Positions 1-10,132 of a DNA stretch of 64,000 nucleotides are shown one piece after another. Made by a program: the position numbers and the translations under genes. The notes beneath the pieces were generated by a model that did no database searches, had not been told where the DNA came from, and worked only from the letters and a program-made list of their open reading frames with translations. The first letter of the stretch is position 1. Every line of letters starts with the position of its first letter. This DNA is from Kaistia sp. 32K (GTDB taxonomy: Bacteria; Pseudomonadota; Alphaproteobacteria; Rhizobiales; Kaistiaceae), in contig NZ_AP024269.1 of the NCBI RefSeq assembly GCF_016629525.1, positions 3,658,001 through 3,722,000 of the forward strand, given 5' to 3'.

Positions 1-1
1 T

Positions 2-697
2 TTCGACGGCACGCGCTATCTCTTCGACACGATCCGGATCGAGAACGCCAAGTCCGGCTACAAGCCGCGCGTCGTCTTCACCTCGTCGATCGCCGTCTTC
101 GGCGCGCCCTTCCCGGAAAAGATCGCCGACGACTTCTTCACCACGCCGCTGACCAGCTACGGCACGCAGAAGGCGATCGGCGAACTGCTGCTCGCCGACT
201 ATTCGCGCCGCGGCTTCTTCGACGGCATCGGCATCCGCCTACCGACGATCTGCATTCGTCCCGGCAAGCCGAACAAGGCGGCCTCGGGCTTCTTCTCCAA
301 CATCCTGCGCGAGCCGCTGGTCGGCCAGGAAGCCGTGCTGCCGGTGTCGCCGGATGTGCGCCACTGGTTTGCGAGCCCCCGCGCCGCGGTCGGCTTCCTC
401 GTGCATGCCGGCACGATCGATCTCGACACGGTCGGCCCGCGCCGCACGCTGAGCATGCCGGGCCTTTCGGCCACGGTCGGCGAAGAGATCGAGGCGCTGC
501 GCCGCGTCGCCGGTGATGCCGCCGTCAAGCTGATCCGCCACGAGAAGGACGAGACGATCGACCGCATCGTCGCCGGCTGGGCGCGCGATTTCGACACCAA
601 GCGCGCCGAGGGCCTCGGCTTCAAGGCCGAGACCTCGTTCGACGAGATCATCCGCGCCCATGTCGAGGACGAGCTCGGCGGCAAGATCGGCGGCTGA
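2..697 (+). CDS. denD: D-erythronate dehydrogenase (DenD-like), 5' truncated by window edge
   Basis: The visible 231 residues are the C-terminal two thirds of an extended SDR / NAD-dependent epimerase-like protein; the N-terminal Rossmann glycine motif lies outside the window. Visible are the catalytic Ser region (VFTSSIAVFGAPFPE), the Tyr-x3-Lys pair in SYGTQKAIGE, and the RLPTICIRPGKPNKAASGFFS segment typical of DenD, which oxidises D-erythronate to 2-oxo-tetronate before DUF1537 kinase (OtnK) and OtnC decarboxylase steps. Thirty-eight bases separate it from the next SDR, so an operon for C4 sugar-acid use is likely, with the kinase and decarboxylase genes presumably upstream. The family call is firm; the exact substrate is inferred from similarity. 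Confidence 0.85.
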   Translation, partial: FDGTRYLFDTIRIENAKSGYKPRVVFTSSIAVFGAPFPEKIADDFFTTPLTSYGTQKAIGELLLADYSRRGFFDGIGIRLPTICIRPGKPNKAASGFFSNILREPLVGQEAVLPVSPDVRHWFASPRAAVGFLVHAGTIDLDTVGPRRTLSMPGLSATVGEEIEALRRVAGDAAVKLIRHEKDETIDRIVAGWARDFDTKRAEGLGFKAETSFDEIIRAHVEDELGGKIGG

Positions 698-735
698 GCC
701 GTCTAAATCCCACGCCAGAACTGAACGGAACACCG

Positions 736-1503
736 ATGGCGACCGACTTCTTCTCCCTCTCCGGCCGCGTCGCCGCGGTGACCGGCGGCGGCTCCGGCAT
801 CGGCCTCGCGGGCGCGCAGGCGCTGGCGCAGGCCGGCGCCCGCGTCGTCCTGCTCGACCGCAACCCCGTGCCGGACGACATCCTCGCGACGCTCGGCGGT
901 GACGCGGAGCACTTCGCCCTCGTCGCCGACGTCGCCGACGAGGCGAGCCTCGAGGACGCCTTCGGCACGATCGTCGACCGCGCCGGCGGGATCGACATCC
1001 TCGTCAACAGCGCCGGCACGGCGATCCGCCGCCCGGCAGTGGAGCTGACGGTTGCCGACTGGGACACGGTGGTGAACGTCAACATGACGGGCACCTTCCT
1101 CGCCTCGCGCATCGCGGCGCGCCACATGATCGCCGCCGGCACCAAGGGCGCGATCGTCAACGTCTCGTCGATCATGGGTTTTTCCGGCGGCGGGCTGTAC
1201 CCGAACATCTCCTACCAGACGACCAAGGGCGCGATCGTCAACATGACGCGGGCGCTCGCGGTCGAATGGGCGCCGAACGGCATTCGCGTCAACGCCGTGG
1301 CGCCGACCTATGTCCGCACGCCCTTCATCGCCGGCCTGGTCGCCGATCCGGAACTCGTCGCCCGCATCGAGGCGATGACGCCGCTCCGCCGCCTCGCCGA
1401 TCCGGAAGAAGTGGCGGCCGCGATCCTCTTCCTCGCCAGCCCCGGCGCCGCGATGGTCACGGGCCACACGCTGCCGGTCGATGGCGGCTTCCTCGCCCAA
1501 TAA
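736..1503 (+). CDS. Short-chain dehydrogenase/reductase (classical SDR, 255 aa)
   Basis: A complete classical SDR. The cofactor motif GGGSGIG sits near residue 15, the NSAGTA equivalent of NNAG near residue 95, the catalytic Ser in [11 protein letters not shown] and the Tyr-x3-Lys in SYQTTKGA. The end ([13 protein letters not shown]) is canonical. The Asp in VVLLDRNP after beta-2 suggests NAD rather than NADP. It lies between denD and a second SDR, with short gaps and the same strand, so it probably oxidises or reduces a C4-C5 polyol or sugar-acid intermediate. The substrate cannot be read from sequence. Confidence 0.8.
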   Translation: MATDFFSLSGRVAAVTGGGSGIGLAGAQALAQAGARVVLLDRNPVPDDILATLGGDAEHFALVADVADEASLEDAFGTIVDRAGGIDILVNSAGTAIRRPAVELTVADWDTVVNVNMTGTFLASRIAARHMIAAGTKGAIVNVSSIMGFSGGGLYPNISYQTTKGAIVNMTRALAVEWAPNGIRVNAVAPTYVRTPFIAGLVADPELVARIEAMTPLRRLADPEEVAAAILFLASPGAAMVTGHTLPVDGGFLAQ

Positions 1504-1528
1504 CGAACGATTTCTGGAAGGAAACCCC

Positions 1529-2278
1529 ATGTCCAACAACGGCAAGATCGCCCTCGTCACCGGCGCTGGCACCGGCATCGGCAAGGCCGTCGCCCTGGCG
1601 CTCGCGAGCGCCGGCTACACCACGGTCGTCACCGGCCGCCGCGCCGAGCCACTCGAGGAGGTCGTGAAGGAGGCGGGCAACGGTGCCGTTGCAATCCCGT
1701 CCGACATCACCGACGAGGCCTCTGTCGCCGCCCTCTTCGGCGAGATCAAGAACCGCTTCGGCCGCCTCGACGTGCTGTTCAACAATGCCGGCGTCAACGC
1801 GCCGAACGTCAACATCGAGGACCTCCCCTTTGCGCAGTGGAAGGCCGTGATCGACACCAACGTCACCGGCGTCTTCCTCTGCACCCAGGCCGCCTTCCGC
1901 ATCATGAAGGACCAGAAGCCGATGGGCGGCCGCATCATCAACAACGGCTCGATCTCGGCCGTGATGCCGCGCCCGAACTCGGCGCCCTACACGGCTTCCA
2001 AGCACGCCGTGCTCGGCCTGACCCGATCGACCGCGCTCGACGGCCGCAAGTACGACATCGCCTGCGGCCAGATCGACATCGGCAACACCGAGACGCCGAT
2101 GGCCGCCAAGATGAAGAGCGGCGTGCTGCAGCCGGACCTCTCGATCAAGGTCGAGCCTACCTTCGACGTCAAGCACGTCGCCGACGCGGTCGTCCACATG
2201 GCCAACCTGCCGCTCGACGCCAACGTCCTGCAGATGACGATCATGGCCACCAAGATGCCGCTCGTCGGCCGCGGGTGA
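1529..2278 (+). CDS. Short-chain dehydrogenase/reductase (249 aa)
   Basis: The start at ATG 1529 is chosen because GGAAGGAAA lies just upstream and the protein then opens [18 protein letters not shown]. The upstream in-frame extension overlaps the end of the preceding gene. It has the GAGTGIG cofactor motif, NNAG, a catalytic Ser in [10 protein letters not shown] and YTASKHA. The Arg pair in VVTGRRAEP after beta-2 points to NADP(H). It is the last gene of the denD operon; a strong hairpin follows. Substrate unknown, probably a sugar-acid or polyol intermediate. Confidence 0.8.
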   Translation: MSNNGKIALVTGAGTGIGKAVALALASAGYTTVVTGRRAEPLEEVVKEAGNGAVAIPSDITDEASVAALFGEIKNRFGRLDVLFNNAGVNAPNVNIEDLPFAQWKAVIDTNVTGVFLCTQAAFRIMKDQKPMGGRIINNGSISAVMPRPNSAPYTASKHAVLGLTRSTALDGRKYDIACGQIDIGNTETPMAAKMKSGVLQPDLSIKVEPTFDVKHVADAVVHMANLPLDANVLQMTIMATKMPLVGRG

Positions 2279-2296
2279 TCCTGCCCCACTTATGAC

Positions 2297-2328
2297 ATGA
2301 CGGTTCCGGCTCAGGCCGGGACCGTCAT
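2297..2328. terminator. Hairpin between convergent genes
   Basis: Near-perfect inverted repeat with roughly 14-base arms (ATGACGGTTCCGG against CCGGGACCGTCAT, one G-T wobble) and a tiny TCA loop. It lies between the convergent SDR and protease genes and overlaps the protease stop codon. There is no clear T tract, so it may be a bidirectional terminator or a degenerate copy of the GTCAT-type palindrome seen at 36.2-36.8 kb. Confidence 0.6.
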
Positions 2329-3749
2329 CCCGCCTCCGCGCAGACGATCTGGACCGTGAAATCCCGCCCGCGAGCGGCGATGTCCGATGCCGGCATCTTG
2401 GCGTCACCGGCAGCCGCGCTCGGCTCGATGCCGTTGGCGCGCAGGAAGCTCATCACGAAGTCCGCGCGAATGGCGAAATTCACGTTCTGCGGCAGGCTTC
2501 CCGAGTTCTTCAGCATGTTGATGTCGTTGAGGCGCGCCGTGACGACGCCGGCAACGGTGCCGAACTCGTCCATCAACGGCCCGCGGGAATTGCCCGGCTG
2601 CACCGCCGCCGTCACCTGGATGTAGCGGCTGTCGTTCTGGATGCCCGCCAGCGAACTCACCAGTCCGTTGGTGAAATTCAAGCCGTTGTCGAGCGTGCCG
2701 GCATAGGGATAGCCGAGCGCATAGACCGCCTCACCAAGCTGGATCGGGCTCGACCGGAACTGCACGGAATGCCCCTGCCCCGCCGTGCGCAGCAGCGCCA
2801 GATCGTTGCTGACATCCCGCGCCAGAATGGTGGCGGAGCCGACCTTGAGCACGTCGATCGAGGTGCAGTTCTCGACCACATGATTGTTGGTGACCAGCAG
2901 TCCGTCGTCCCGAACGAAGAAGCCTGAGCCCGTGCTCACGCCGCCGCGCGACGGTTCCGGCGGAGAGGGCGCGGGAGCCGGCGCCGCGGCCACCTGCGCC
3001 GGCGCCGGTTCCGACCGATCTTCCGCGACCGGGGAGGATTCCGGCGCCGCGCCCGGAAAGAAGGTGTTCGACATCAGCACGGCGAGACGATCGCCGACCC
3101 CCATCCGGGTCGGATCCCAGGCAAGCGTAAAGCCAACGAGATAGCCGCGATCATAGGCGTATTTGGTATAGTAATCGCGCGGCCCCAGCGAACCAGAGAC
3201 GACGAAGAAGTCGTCGCGCAGGACCTTGTACTTCACCGCCCGCCGGCCGGCGTTCTTGGACAGCTTGACATAAAGCTCGGCGAGCGAGTATTCGCCGGGC
3301 GAATAGACCGACAGATCGATCGCAACGGAGCTATCTGCCGCCTCGTAGGCCCGCCCCCGCGCGGTCGCCCGCGGGTAGCCAACGAGATTGAGGGGCAGAT
3401 AGAGCACGCCGCGCCCCATCGGCAACTCGCTGCTCTGCAGGCCCCACCGGCGCCAGATCTGAAAGCCCTCGCGATACAGGATGTCCGTCTGGCTCGGGGT
3501 CAGGATGCCCGTCGGCGCCGCGCGCAAACTGGACTGATACTCGAGAATGCCGCGATAGATCCGCTTGTTCAGCTCGCCGCTCACCATGCCGTTGTAGCGG
3601 CCGATGGTGACGAGCATCAGCGGGATGGTCAGCCTGGAACCGGCATCCAGACGATTGAAGGCGGCGCGCGCCTCGGCATAGTCGGCGGCCTGCGTCCGGG
3701 CAGGCACCCAGAACATCACGATCAGCAGAAAGAGAATGAAACGCCGCAC
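2325..3749 (-). CDS. Secreted trypsin-like serine protease with N-terminal accessory domain
   Basis: 474 aa. The protein has an N-terminal signal peptide (hydrophobic segment, ARTQA-A cleavage region), then a segment resembling a peptidoglycan-binding-like helix bundle (TGILTPSQTDIL, about residue 80). A family-specific middle domain follows, then a Pro/Ala-rich linker (about 235-265) and a C-terminal chymotrypsin-fold domain. The triad can be placed as His290 (NNHVVENC), Asp316 (NDLALLR) and Ser388 in PGNSRGPL. The usual motif is GNSGGP, so the residue after the nucleophile is Arg389 instead of Gly. It is likely exported to the periplasm or surface. It stands alone, convergent with the SDR operon. 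Confidence 0.75.
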   Translation of the reverse strand: MRRFILFLLIVMFWVPARTQAADYAEARAAFNRLDAGSRLTIPLMLVTIGRYNGMVSGELNKRIYRGILEYQSSLRAAPTGILTPSQTDILYREGFQIWRRWGLQSSELPMGRGVLYLPLNLVGYPRATARGRAYEAADSSVAIDLSVYSPGEYSLAELYVKLSKNAGRRAVKYKVLRDDFFVVSGSLGPRDYYTKYAYDRGYLVGFTLAWDPTRMGVGDRLAVLMSNTFFPGAAPESSPVAEDRSEPAPAQVAAAPAPAPSPPEPSRGGVSTGSGFFVRDDGLLVTNNHVVENCTSIDVLKVGSATILARDVSNDLALLRTAGQGHSVQFRSSPIQLGEAVYALGYPYAGTLDNGLNFTNGLVSSLAGIQNDSRYIQVTAAVQPGNSRGPLMDEFGTVAGVVTARLNDINMLKNSGSLPQNVNFAIRADFVMSFLRANGIEPSAAAGDAKMPASDIAARGRDFTVQIVCAEAG

Positions 3750-3840
3750 AATGCCCAGCCAAGTGTGGCCGCCCCCCCGGACGACAAGGCCTTGATCGTA
3801 GGAGATTGGCGCGCCGAGTTCCAGCAGCGCGCCGATCGGA

Positions 3841-4944
3841 TCAGCGCCCCGCGAGCTCGGCGACGTGGTCCGCCAGCGCCAGTGACGCGGTGAGGCCGGG
3901 GGATTCGATGCCGAAGAGGTTTATGAGGCCGGCGATGCCGTGGACGCTTTGGTCCTGGACGACGAAATCCTGGCCCGGCGCGCCCTTCGGCACGATCTTC
4001 GGTCGGATGCCGGAATAGCCGGGCTGCAGGCGGCTGATGTCGATCTCCGGCCAGTAGCGCTTCACCGCCTCGACGAAGAGCGGCATCCGCGTCGTGTCGA
4101 CGTCATAGTTGATCGCGTCGATCCATTCGACATCCGGCCCGAAGCGCGCCTGACCGCCGAGGTCGATGGTGAGATGCGTGCCGAGGCCGCCCGGCACGGG
4201 GACGGGATAGATCAGCCGCGAGAAGGGCGAGCGGCCGGAGAGCGTGAAATAATTGCCCTTGGCGTAGTATTCCGTGGGGATATGCGCCGGATCGAGGCCG
4301 GCGATCGTGCGGGCGACGGCGGGGGCGAACAGGCCGGCCGAGTTGATCAGGAGCCGCGTTCTGAGCTGCATCGGCTCGGCGCCGCCGACCGAGAGCACCA
4401 GTCCGTCGCCGTCCGGCGTCGCGGCGACGAGCGGGCTTGAAAACACCACCATGCCGCCTGCGGCTTCCAGGTCGCCCTGCAGCGCCAGCATGTAGGCGTG
4501 GCTGTCGATGATGCCGGTCGAGGGCGACAGCAGCGCGCCTGAGCTTTGGAGACTGGGTTCGAGCGCCTGCGCCTCGGCCGCCGTCAGCTCGACGAGATCG
4601 TCGACGCCATTGGCGGCGGCGCGGGCGATGATCGCCCCGAGCTTTTCCCGCTCGGCCTCGTCGGCGGCGACAATCAGCTTGCCGCAGCGGCTGAACGGCA
4701 CGCCGCGCTCGGCGCAATACTCATAGAGCGCCAGCTTGCCGGCGACGCAGAAGCGCGCCATCAGGCTGCCGGCCGGATAATAGATGCCGGCATGGATGAC
4801 TTCGCTGTTGCGCGAGGAGGTCTGCGTGCCGATGGCGTCCTCGGCCTCGATCACCAGCACTTCGCGGCCGGCATTGGCGAGCGCCCGCCCCACCGCGAGA
4901 CCGACAACGCCCGCGCCGACAACGACGCACTCGACTTCATCCAT
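3841..4944 (-). CDS. FAD-dependent oxidoreductase of the LhgO/DAO family
   Basis: 367 aa from the ATG at 4944, behind a GCAGGGTG stretch; a longer in-frame reading runs into repeat DNA and is not credible. The N-terminus has the FAD dinucleotide motif [16 protein letters not shown], followed by [15 protein letters not shown], which is characteristic of L-2-hydroxyglutarate oxidase-type enzymes. Near the C-terminus GYSGIRPK is also typical of that family. Probable role: oxidation of a 2-hydroxy acid with electrons passed to quinone or oxygen. It is somewhat short for LhgO, so another 2-hydroxy-acid substrate is possible. No partner genes are adjacent. Confidence 0.75.
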   Translation of the reverse strand: MDEVECVVVGAGVVGLAVGRALANAGREVLVIEAEDAIGTQTSSRNSEVIHAGIYYPAGSLMARFCVAGKLALYEYCAERGVPFSRCGKLIVAADEAEREKLGAIIARAAANGVDDLVELTAAEAQALEPSLQSSGALLSPSTGIIDSHAYMLALQGDLEAAGGMVVFSSPLVAATPDGDGLVLSVGGAEPMQLRTRLLINSAGLFAPAVARTIAGLDPAHIPTEYYAKGNYFTLSGRSPFSRLIYPVPVPGGLGTHLTIDLGGQARFGPDVEWIDAINYDVDTTRMPLFVEAVKRYWPEIDISRLQPGYSGIRPKIVPKGAPGQDFVVQDQSVHGIAGLINLFGIESPGLTASLALADHVAELAGR

Positions 4945-5081
4945 CAGAGCACCCTGCAACCGCTCACGCCCGACCCGGCGTGTTTCCGGCTCTATAGAGC
5001 AAGATCCATGGGGGTGGAATCCGGTTGTTGACCCTCCCCTTGGGAGAGCCCTGCGGACATCCCGCGTTTCGGCGTTCCGCT

Positions 5082-5128
5082 GGACCCTCCTTCGAGGCTT
5101 CGCTTCGCGAAGCACCTCAGGATGATGG
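5082..5128. repeat. Half copy of the CCATCATCCTGAGGTGC palindromic repeat
   Basis: The right arm (GGACCCTCCTTCGAGG to GCACCTCAGGATGATGG, about 47 bases) is shared with the complete copies at 24836-24964 and 36033-36171. The left arm is missing here; the middle spacer is partly recognisable at 5055-5080. Confidence 0.75.
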
Positions 5129-5148
5129 GCGGTGGTGGTGGTTCCAAG

Positions 5149-5205
5149 TAGCGCACCTCGTTCGGGACGAGGGGGTCGCAGGTTCAAATCCTGCTACCCT
5201 GGCCA
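5149..5205 (+). pseudogene. 3' fragment of tRNA-Pro (CGG anticodon)
   Basis: The stretch contains the 3' D-stem (TAGCGCA), a perfect anticodon arm (CCTCG-TTCGGGA-CGAGG, anticodon CGG), variable loop GGGTC, a perfect T arm (GCAGG-TTCAAAT-CCTGC), seven acceptor bases TACCCTG and an encoded CCA at 5203-5205. The 5' acceptor strand (expected CAGGGTA) and the 5' half of the D arm are absent; repeat-like DNA stands there instead. It is therefore not a working tRNA. A 3' tRNA fragment is what integration of a mobile element at a tRNA gene leaves behind, but no integrase is visible. Confidence 0.75.
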
Positions 5206-5225
5206 TCGGACGATGGTCGAGTTCG

Positions 5226-5861
5226 TCACGCGCTCTTGCGCGCCTCCATCCGCAGGCCGCCGTTTTCGACGATGAAGTCGACGACCGCGTCGAGGCCCTT
5301 GCCGCGCGAGAGGTCGGTGAAGCCGAAGGGCCGGGTCCCGCGCATCCGCGCCGCGTCCTTCTGCATGACGTCGAGATCGACGTTCACATAAGGCGCGAGG
5401 TCGCTCTTGTTGATGACGAGGAAATCCGAACGCGTGATGCCCGGCCCGCCCTTGCGGGGGATTTCCTCGCCCTGGCAGACGGAGATCACATAGAGCGTCA
5501 GGTCTGCGAGGTCGGGCGAGAAGGTGGCCGCCAGATTGTCGCCGCCGGATTCGATGAAGACGATGTCGAGGCCGGGGATGCGGCGGTTCATCTCGGCGAT
5601 CGCCTGCAGGTTGATCGAGGCGTCCTCGCGGATCGCCGTGTGCGGGCAGCCGCCCGTCTCGACGCCCATGATGCGCTCTTCCGGCAGCGCCTGACGGCGC
5701 GCCAGGATCAGCGCGTCCTCCTGGGTGTAGATGTCGTTGGTGACGACGGCGATCGAAAATTCGTCGCGCATCGCCTTGCAGAGCTTCTCGGTCAGCATGG
5801 TCTTGCCGGAACCGACGGGTCCACCGATACCGACGCGCAGGGGTCCGTTCTTCGATGTCAT
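5226..5861 (-). CDS. ureG: Urease accessory GTPase UreG
   Basis: 211 aa SIMIBI-class GTPase that drives nickel delivery to urease. The P-loop is GGPVGSGKT near the N-terminus, the nickel-binding Cys-Pro-His is in [11 protein letters not shown], and [16 protein letters not shown] and [11 protein letters not shown] complete the family pattern. Length is standard. It lies downstream of ureE on the same strand with a 72-base gap, divergent from ureDABC. It is expected to act with UreF and UreD on the apo-urease in the cytoplasm. Confidence 0.97.
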   Translation of the reverse strand: MTSKNGPLRVGIGGPVGSGKTMLTEKLCKAMRDEFSIAVVTNDIYTQEDALILARRQALPEERIMGVETGGCPHTAIREDASINLQAIAEMNRRIPGLDIVFIESGGDNLAATFSPDLADLTLYVISVCQGEEIPRKGGPGITRSDFLVINKSDLAPYVNVDLDVMQKDAARMRGTRPFGFTDLSRGKGLDAVVDFIVENGGLRMEARKSA

Positions 5862-5933
5862 GGTCTCAAGCCTCCGAGGAATGCCGCATCGGGGTTCCGA
5901 CCGGACGACGCCCAGCGCCGCCGGCCCTCCCGC

Positions 5934-6497
5934 TCAGTCGTGGCGATGGCCGCCATGGTCGTGGCCGTGATGATGGTGGTGGTCGTCATGGTCGTGATGA
6001 CCATCGCCATGCGCGTGGGAATGCGAAGATTCATGACCCTGCGAATGCTCGCCATGGCCGGAATAGGCGCCGCGCACCGGATTGAACTGGGCGACGATGT
6101 CCTTGACCCGCGCGCCGAGCCCTTCGAGCATCGCCTTGATGACGTGGTCGCGCAGGATGAGGATACGGGTCGGCTCGATCGCCGCCGCGAGATGCCGGTT
6201 GCCGATGTGCCAGGCGAGCTCCATCAGGTGCACGGGATCCTTGCCGTAGATCTCGTAGAGCGGCTCGTAGGCGGCCGCGACGACGATCTCGCCGCCATCC
6301 TCGATCACCAGGCGGTCATCCGCCTCGAGCACGACCGGCTCGGCGAGGTCGACCAGCACCTTGCGGCCGTCGACCAGCTCGATGGCGCGGCGGCGCAGAT
6401 GCCGCTCGTCATGCGGCAGCACGGCCCGGCCGAGCGGCGTCGCCTCATCCTCGCCCGCGACTTCCCCTGCCCGCCGGATGGCGATTGCCCTCAACAT
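5934..6497 (-). CDS. ureE: Urease accessory nickel metallochaperone UreE with His-rich tail
   Basis: 187 aa from the ATG at 6497 ([15 protein letters not shown] just upstream). The UreE N-terminal domain ([29 protein letters not shown]) and the metal-binding domain with AWHIGNRHL and [14 protein letters not shown] are clear. The last 30 or so residues are mostly His, Asp and Gly, as in nickel-storing UreE proteins. It delivers nickel to UreG. It is followed by ureG and is divergent from ureD across a 305-base spacer. Confidence 0.96.
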   Translation of the reverse strand: MLRAIAIRRAGEVAGEDEATPLGRAVLPHDERHLRRRAIELVDGRKVLVDLAEPVVLEADDRLVIEDGGEIVVAAAYEPLYEIYGKDPVHLMELAWHIGNRHLAAAIEPTRILILRDHVIKAMLEGLGARVKDIVAQFNPVRGAYSGHGEHSQGHESSHSHAHGDGHHDHDDHHHHHGHDHGGHRHD

Positions 6498-6802
6498 CGA
6501 AATTCCCCGCTTCCTGATCCCGGCTGCCGAATCCCGCTTTGCGGACGGCACAGTCCGCTGCACTATATCAGCGCCGCGCGCGCCGATCGCCAGCTGCAAT
6601 CTGCGCCATTTTCGACGCGGAAGGAAAGCGGCGGCGCGGATTGCGGGACGGCAGGTCATGTGGCGGGACCCAGCGCCTAGCTGCCGTCGTTTTGGGCAGC
6701 GGCGACTGGAATTTGTGATTGTCCCGGGCATTCGGCCGTGTGATAGCCTGACGGCACAACCCCGCTGGATGCCCGCCCGACTTCCGTTCCGGAGCCGACC
6801 AA
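6498..6802. promoter_or_regulatory. Divergent ureE / ureD promoter region
   Basis: This 305-base spacer must contain promoters for ureEG and ureDABC. A TATAGT hexamer on the minus strand (within GATATAGTGC, about 6560) could be a -10 element for ureE. No convincing NikR operator (GTATGA-N16-TCATAC), sigma-54 site or EcfG site is visible. Confidence 0.35.
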
Positions 6803-7699
6803 GTGAAGCCGCTGCTGCTCGCTGAAGGTGCCATGCCCGACGCCGTCGTCACGGCGCGCGCGCACTATGACGCGGCGCCGAGCCACTGGAACGCCGAGCT
6901 GGAGCTCTGGTTCGCGCCGAACGCCGGCAAGACGCGGCTGATGCGCCGTCGCCATCTCGGGCCGCTCGTCGTGCAGAAGCCGTTTCATCCGGAGAAGGAC
7001 GGCACCTGCCACGTCTATCTGCTGCATCCGCCGGGCGGCGTTGCCGGCGGCGATCAGCTCGACCTCCGCTTCCACGTCGCGCCCGACTCGCGCGCGCTGC
7101 TGACGACGCCGGGCGCGACGAAATTCTATCGCAGCGAGCACGGCCGCAGCACGCAGCGGACAGTGATCGACGTCGGCGCCAAGGCGGTCTGCGAATACCT
7201 GCCGCAGGAGACGATCCTGTTCGACGGCGCCAATGCGGTGATCGACACCCGCGTCACGCTTTCCGAGGGCGCGACCTATGTCGGCTGGGATTTCATCTGC
7301 CTCGGCAGGCCGGCCGCGGGCGAGCGTTTCGAGAGCGGCAGCCTGAGCCAGCGGATCGAAATCCTGCGCGACGGCAAGCCGATCTGGTTCGAGCGGATGC
7401 AACTTCCGGGCGGCTCGGCACTGGCCCACGCAGCTTATGCGCTTGCCGCTCAGCCGACATGGGGTACGATGATCTATGCCGGGCCGCTCGCCGAGGACGC
7501 TGCCGAGCGCGTCCGCAATGCGATCGGGAGCCGGGGGGACGGCGTGTTCTCCGTCAGCCAGCTCGAGCAGGGCGTGGTGTGCCGCTATCTCGGCCCCCGC
7601 GTTTCCGAGGGAAAGTCGCTCTTCGTTCAGGCGTGGGATGCGCTGCGGACGTCATGCCAGGGAAAGGCGGCGAACGCGCCGCGCATCTGGGCAACCTAG
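6803..7699 (+). CDS. ureD: Urease accessory protein UreD (UreH)
   Basis: 298 aa if GTG 6803 is used; an ATG at 6833 is a possible alternative start. Typical UreD segments are present: [45 protein letters not shown] and [13 protein letters not shown]. UreD is the scaffold that binds apo-urease and recruits UreF and UreG. It is the first gene of ureDABC; ureA begins 24 bases later. Confidence 0.96.
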   Translation: MKPLLLAEGAMPDAVVTARAHYDAAPSHWNAELELWFAPNAGKTRLMRRRHLGPLVVQKPFHPEKDGTCHVYLLHPPGGVAGGDQLDLRFHVAPDSRALLTTPGATKFYRSEHGRSTQRTVIDVGAKAVCEYLPQETILFDGANAVIDTRVTLSEGATYVGWDFICLGRPAAGERFESGSLSQRIEILRDGKPIWFERMQLPGGSALAHAAYALAAQPTWGTMIYAGPLAEDAAERVRNAIGSRGDGVFSVSQLEQGVVCRYLGPRVSEGKSLFVQAWDALRTSCQGKAANAPRIWAT

Positions 7700-7723
7700 A
7701 CACGTTACGATTGGGGACCGCCG

Positions 7724-8026
7724 ATGGAACTTCTGCCACGCGAGAAAGACAAGCTCCTGCTGTTCACGGCGGCTCTGCTCGCCGAGCGGCGCCTCGCCCG
7801 GGGCGTCAAGCTGAACTATCCCGAAGTGATCGCCTACATCTCGGCGGCGATCCTGGAAGGCGCCCGCGACGGGCGCACGGTCGCGGAGCTGATGTCCTAC
7901 GGGGCGACGCTCCTGACCCGCGACCAGGTCATGGACGGCGTGCCGGAGATGATCCACGACATCCAGGTCGAAGCGACCTTCCCCGATGGGACCAAGCTGG
8001 TCACCGTCCACAATCCCATACCGTAG
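7724..8026 (+). CDS. ureA: Urease gamma subunit
   Basis: 100 aa, the standard separate gamma subunit ([37 protein letters not shown] at the end). It forms the (UreABC)3 hydrolase that splits urea to ammonia and carbamate. The three-gene ureA-ureB-ureC arrangement is the usual bacterial one. ureB follows after 9 bases. Confidence 0.98.
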   Translation: MELLPREKDKLLLFTAALLAERRLARGVKLNYPEVIAYISAAILEGARDGRTVAELMSYGATLLTRDQVMDGVPEMIHDIQVEATFPDGTKLVTVHNPIP

Positions 8027-8035
8027 GGGCGTGTC

Positions 8036-8347
8036 ATGATCCCAGGCGAATACATCCTCGAGGACGGCGACATCGAATACAATGTCGGCCGCGCCACCAT
8101 CTCGATCGACGTTGCCAATTCCGGCGACCGGCCGATCCAGGTCGGCTCGCACTATCATTTCTACGAGACCAACACGGCGCTGCATTTCGACCGTGACAAG
8201 GCCAAGGGCTACCGGCTGAACATTCCGGCCGGCACCGCCGTCCGCTTCGAGCCGGGACAGGCGCGCACGGTCGAGCTGGTAGCGCTCGCCGGCGACCGCG
8301 TCGTCTACGGCTTCAACGCCAAGGTCATGGGAAAGCTGGAGGTCTGA
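8036..8347 (+). CDS. ureB: Urease beta subunit
   Basis: 103 aa with the beta-subunit signatures [50 protein letters not shown] and [13 protein letters not shown]. The stop is one base from the ureC ATG, so translation is probably coupled. Confidence 0.98.
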   Translation: MIPGEYILEDGDIEYNVGRATISIDVANSGDRPIQVGSHYHFYETNTALHFDRDKAKGYRLNIPAGTAVRFEPGQARTVELVALAGDRVVYGFNAKVMGKLEV

Positions 8348-8348
8348 G

Positions 8349-10052
8349 ATGGCGCGCATCACCCGCGAAAACTACGCCTCGCTCTACGGCCCCACCAAGG
8401 GCGACAGGGTCCGGCTGGCTGACACCGACCTGATCATCGAGATCGAGGAAGACCGCACCGTCTATGGCGACGAAGTCACCTTCGGCGGCGGCAAGGTCAT
8501 CCGCGACGGCATGGGCCAGAGCCAGAAGAACGCCGCCGAGGTCGCCGACCTCGTCATCACCAACGTGATCCTGCTCGATCACTGGGGCATCATCAAAGCC
8601 GATGTCGGCGTCAAGGACGGCCGCATCTCCGGCATCGGCAAGTCGGGCAATCCCGACATCCAGCCGGGCGTCGACATCATCATCGGCCCGGGCACCGACG
8701 TCATCGCCGGCGAAGGCAAGATCCTGACGGCCGGCGGCATCGACACCCACATCCACTTCATCGCGCCGCAGCAGGCCGAGGAAGCGCTCACCAGCGGCAC
8801 GACGACGCTGGTCGGCGGCGGCACCGGCCCCTCGGTCGGCACGCTCGCCACCACCGTGACGCCCGGCCCCTGGTACATCCACCGCATGCTGGAGGCGGTC
8901 GAGGCGCTGCCGATCAATGTCGGCCTGCTCGGCAAGGGCAACGCTTCCCTCCCGGAGCCCTTGCGCGAACAGATCCGCGCCGGCGTCATCGGGCTGAAGC
9001 TGCACGAGGACTGGGGCACGACGCCCGCCGCGATCGACAACTGCCTTTCGGTCGCCGACGAGATGGACGTGCAGGTCGCCCTCCACTCCGACACGCTGAA
9101 CGAGAGCGGCTTCGTCGCCGACACCTTCGCGGCGATGAAGGGCCGCGCCATCCACTCCTTCCACACGGAAGGCGCGGGCGGCGGCCATGCCCCGGACATC
9201 ATCACGGCGGCGGGCCAGGAGAACATCCTCCCCTCCTCCACCAATCCGACCCGGCCCTACACGATCAACACCATCGACGAGCATCTCGACATGCTGATGG
9301 TGTGCCACCACCTGAGCCCGCAGATCCCGGAAGACGTCGCCTTCGCCGAATCCCGCATCCGCAAGGAGACGATCGCGGCCGAGGACATTTTGCACGATCT
9401 CGGCGCCTTCTCGATGATGTCGTCGGACTCGCAGGCCATGGGCCGCATCGGCGAGACGACGCTGCGCTGCTGGCAGACGGCGCACAAGATGAAGGTGCAG
9501 CGCGGGCCGCTGCCGGAAGACAGCGACCGCAACGACAATTTCCGCTGCAAGCGCTATGTCGCCAAATACACGATCAACCCAGCCATCACGCACGGCTTCG
9601 CGCATGAGATCGGCTCGATCGAGGTCGGCAAGCGCGCCGATCTCGTGCTCTGGAAGACGGCCTTCTTCGGCGTCAAGCCGTCACTGGTGCTGCTTGGCGG
9701 CATGATCGCCACCGCCCCGATGGGCGACCCGAACGCCTCGATCTCGACGCCGCAGCCGGTGCACTACCGGCCGATGTACGGCGTGCTCGGCCGGGCGCGC
9801 GGCAAGACCGGCGTCACCTTCGTGTCGCAGGCGGCGCTCGACGACAATATCGGCGAGAAGCTGCAGCTGCAGAAGCAACTGGTCGCAGTCAAGGGCACCC
9901 GCGGCGTGCGCAAGAAGGACATGATTCACAATTCGCTGACGCCGAAGATCGAAGTCGATCCGCAGAACTACCAGGTGCGCATCGACGGCGAACTGATCAC
10001 CTGCGAACCGGCGGAAAGCCTGCCGATGGCGCAGCGCTACTTCCTGTTCTGA
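8349..10052 (+). CDS. ureC: Urease alpha (catalytic) subunit
   Basis: 567 aa, normal length. All active-site elements are visible: the HIHF metal pair, the Lys to be carbamylated in [21 protein letters not shown] and [12 protein letters not shown] nickel/substrate histidines, the flap Cys-His in MVCHHLSP, and the catalytic-site Asp in [12 protein letters not shown]. It is therefore expected to be an active nickel enzyme. A rho-independent terminator follows immediately, so ureDABC ends here and the urea channel gene starts behind it. Confidence 0.99.
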   Translation: MARITRENYASLYGPTKGDRVRLADTDLIIEIEEDRTVYGDEVTFGGGKVIRDGMGQSQKNAAEVADLVITNVILLDHWGIIKADVGVKDGRISGIGKSGNPDIQPGVDIIIGPGTDVIAGEGKILTAGGIDTHIHFIAPQQAEEALTSGTTTLVGGGTGPSVGTLATTVTPGPWYIHRMLEAVEALPINVGLLGKGNASLPEPLREQIRAGVIGLKLHEDWGTTPAAIDNCLSVADEMDVQVALHSDTLNESGFVADTFAAMKGRAIHSFHTEGAGGGHAPDIITAAGQENILPSSTNPTRPYTINTIDEHLDMLMVCHHLSPQIPEDVAFAESRIRKETIAAEDILHDLGAFSMMSSDSQAMGRIGETTLRCWQTAHKMKVQRGPLPEDSDRNDNFRCKRYVAKYTINPAITHGFAHEIGSIEVGKRADLVLWKTAFFGVKPSLVLLGGMIATAPMGDPNASISTPQPVHYRPMYGVLGRARGKTGVTFVSQAALDDNIGEKLQLQKQLVAVKGTRGVRKKDMIHNSLTPKIEVDPQNYQVRIDGELITCEPAESLPMAQRYFLF

Positions 10053-10079
10053 CGGGAAGCCGGCGGCGACAGACACAGA

Positions 10080-10118
10080 CCCCATCGGACCGGAAACGTC
10101 CGGTGGGGTTCTTCTTTG
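10080..10118 (+). terminator. Rho-independent terminator after ureC
   Basis: An 11-bp stem (CCCCATCGGAC with GTCCGGTGGGG, one G-T wobble), a 7-base loop and a T-rich tail (TTCTTCTTT). It separates ureC from the urea transporter gene, whose Shine-Dalgarno lies just after the tail. Confidence 0.8.
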
Positions 10119-10132
10119 GGGGGAGAAAGCTT

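Noticed and set aside
5131..5205. Complete tRNA-Pro gene
   Set aside because: The 5' acceptor strand CAGGGTA and 5' D stem are missing from the preceding bases.
5025..6680. 551-residue plus-strand reading frame
   Set aside because: Runs antisense through ureG and ureE and through the tRNA fragment; shadow of real genes.
6498..6802. Sigma-54 or EcfG promoter before ureD
   Set aside because: No TGGCAC-N5-TTGC and no GGAAC-N16/17-CGTT pairs were found in the spacer.
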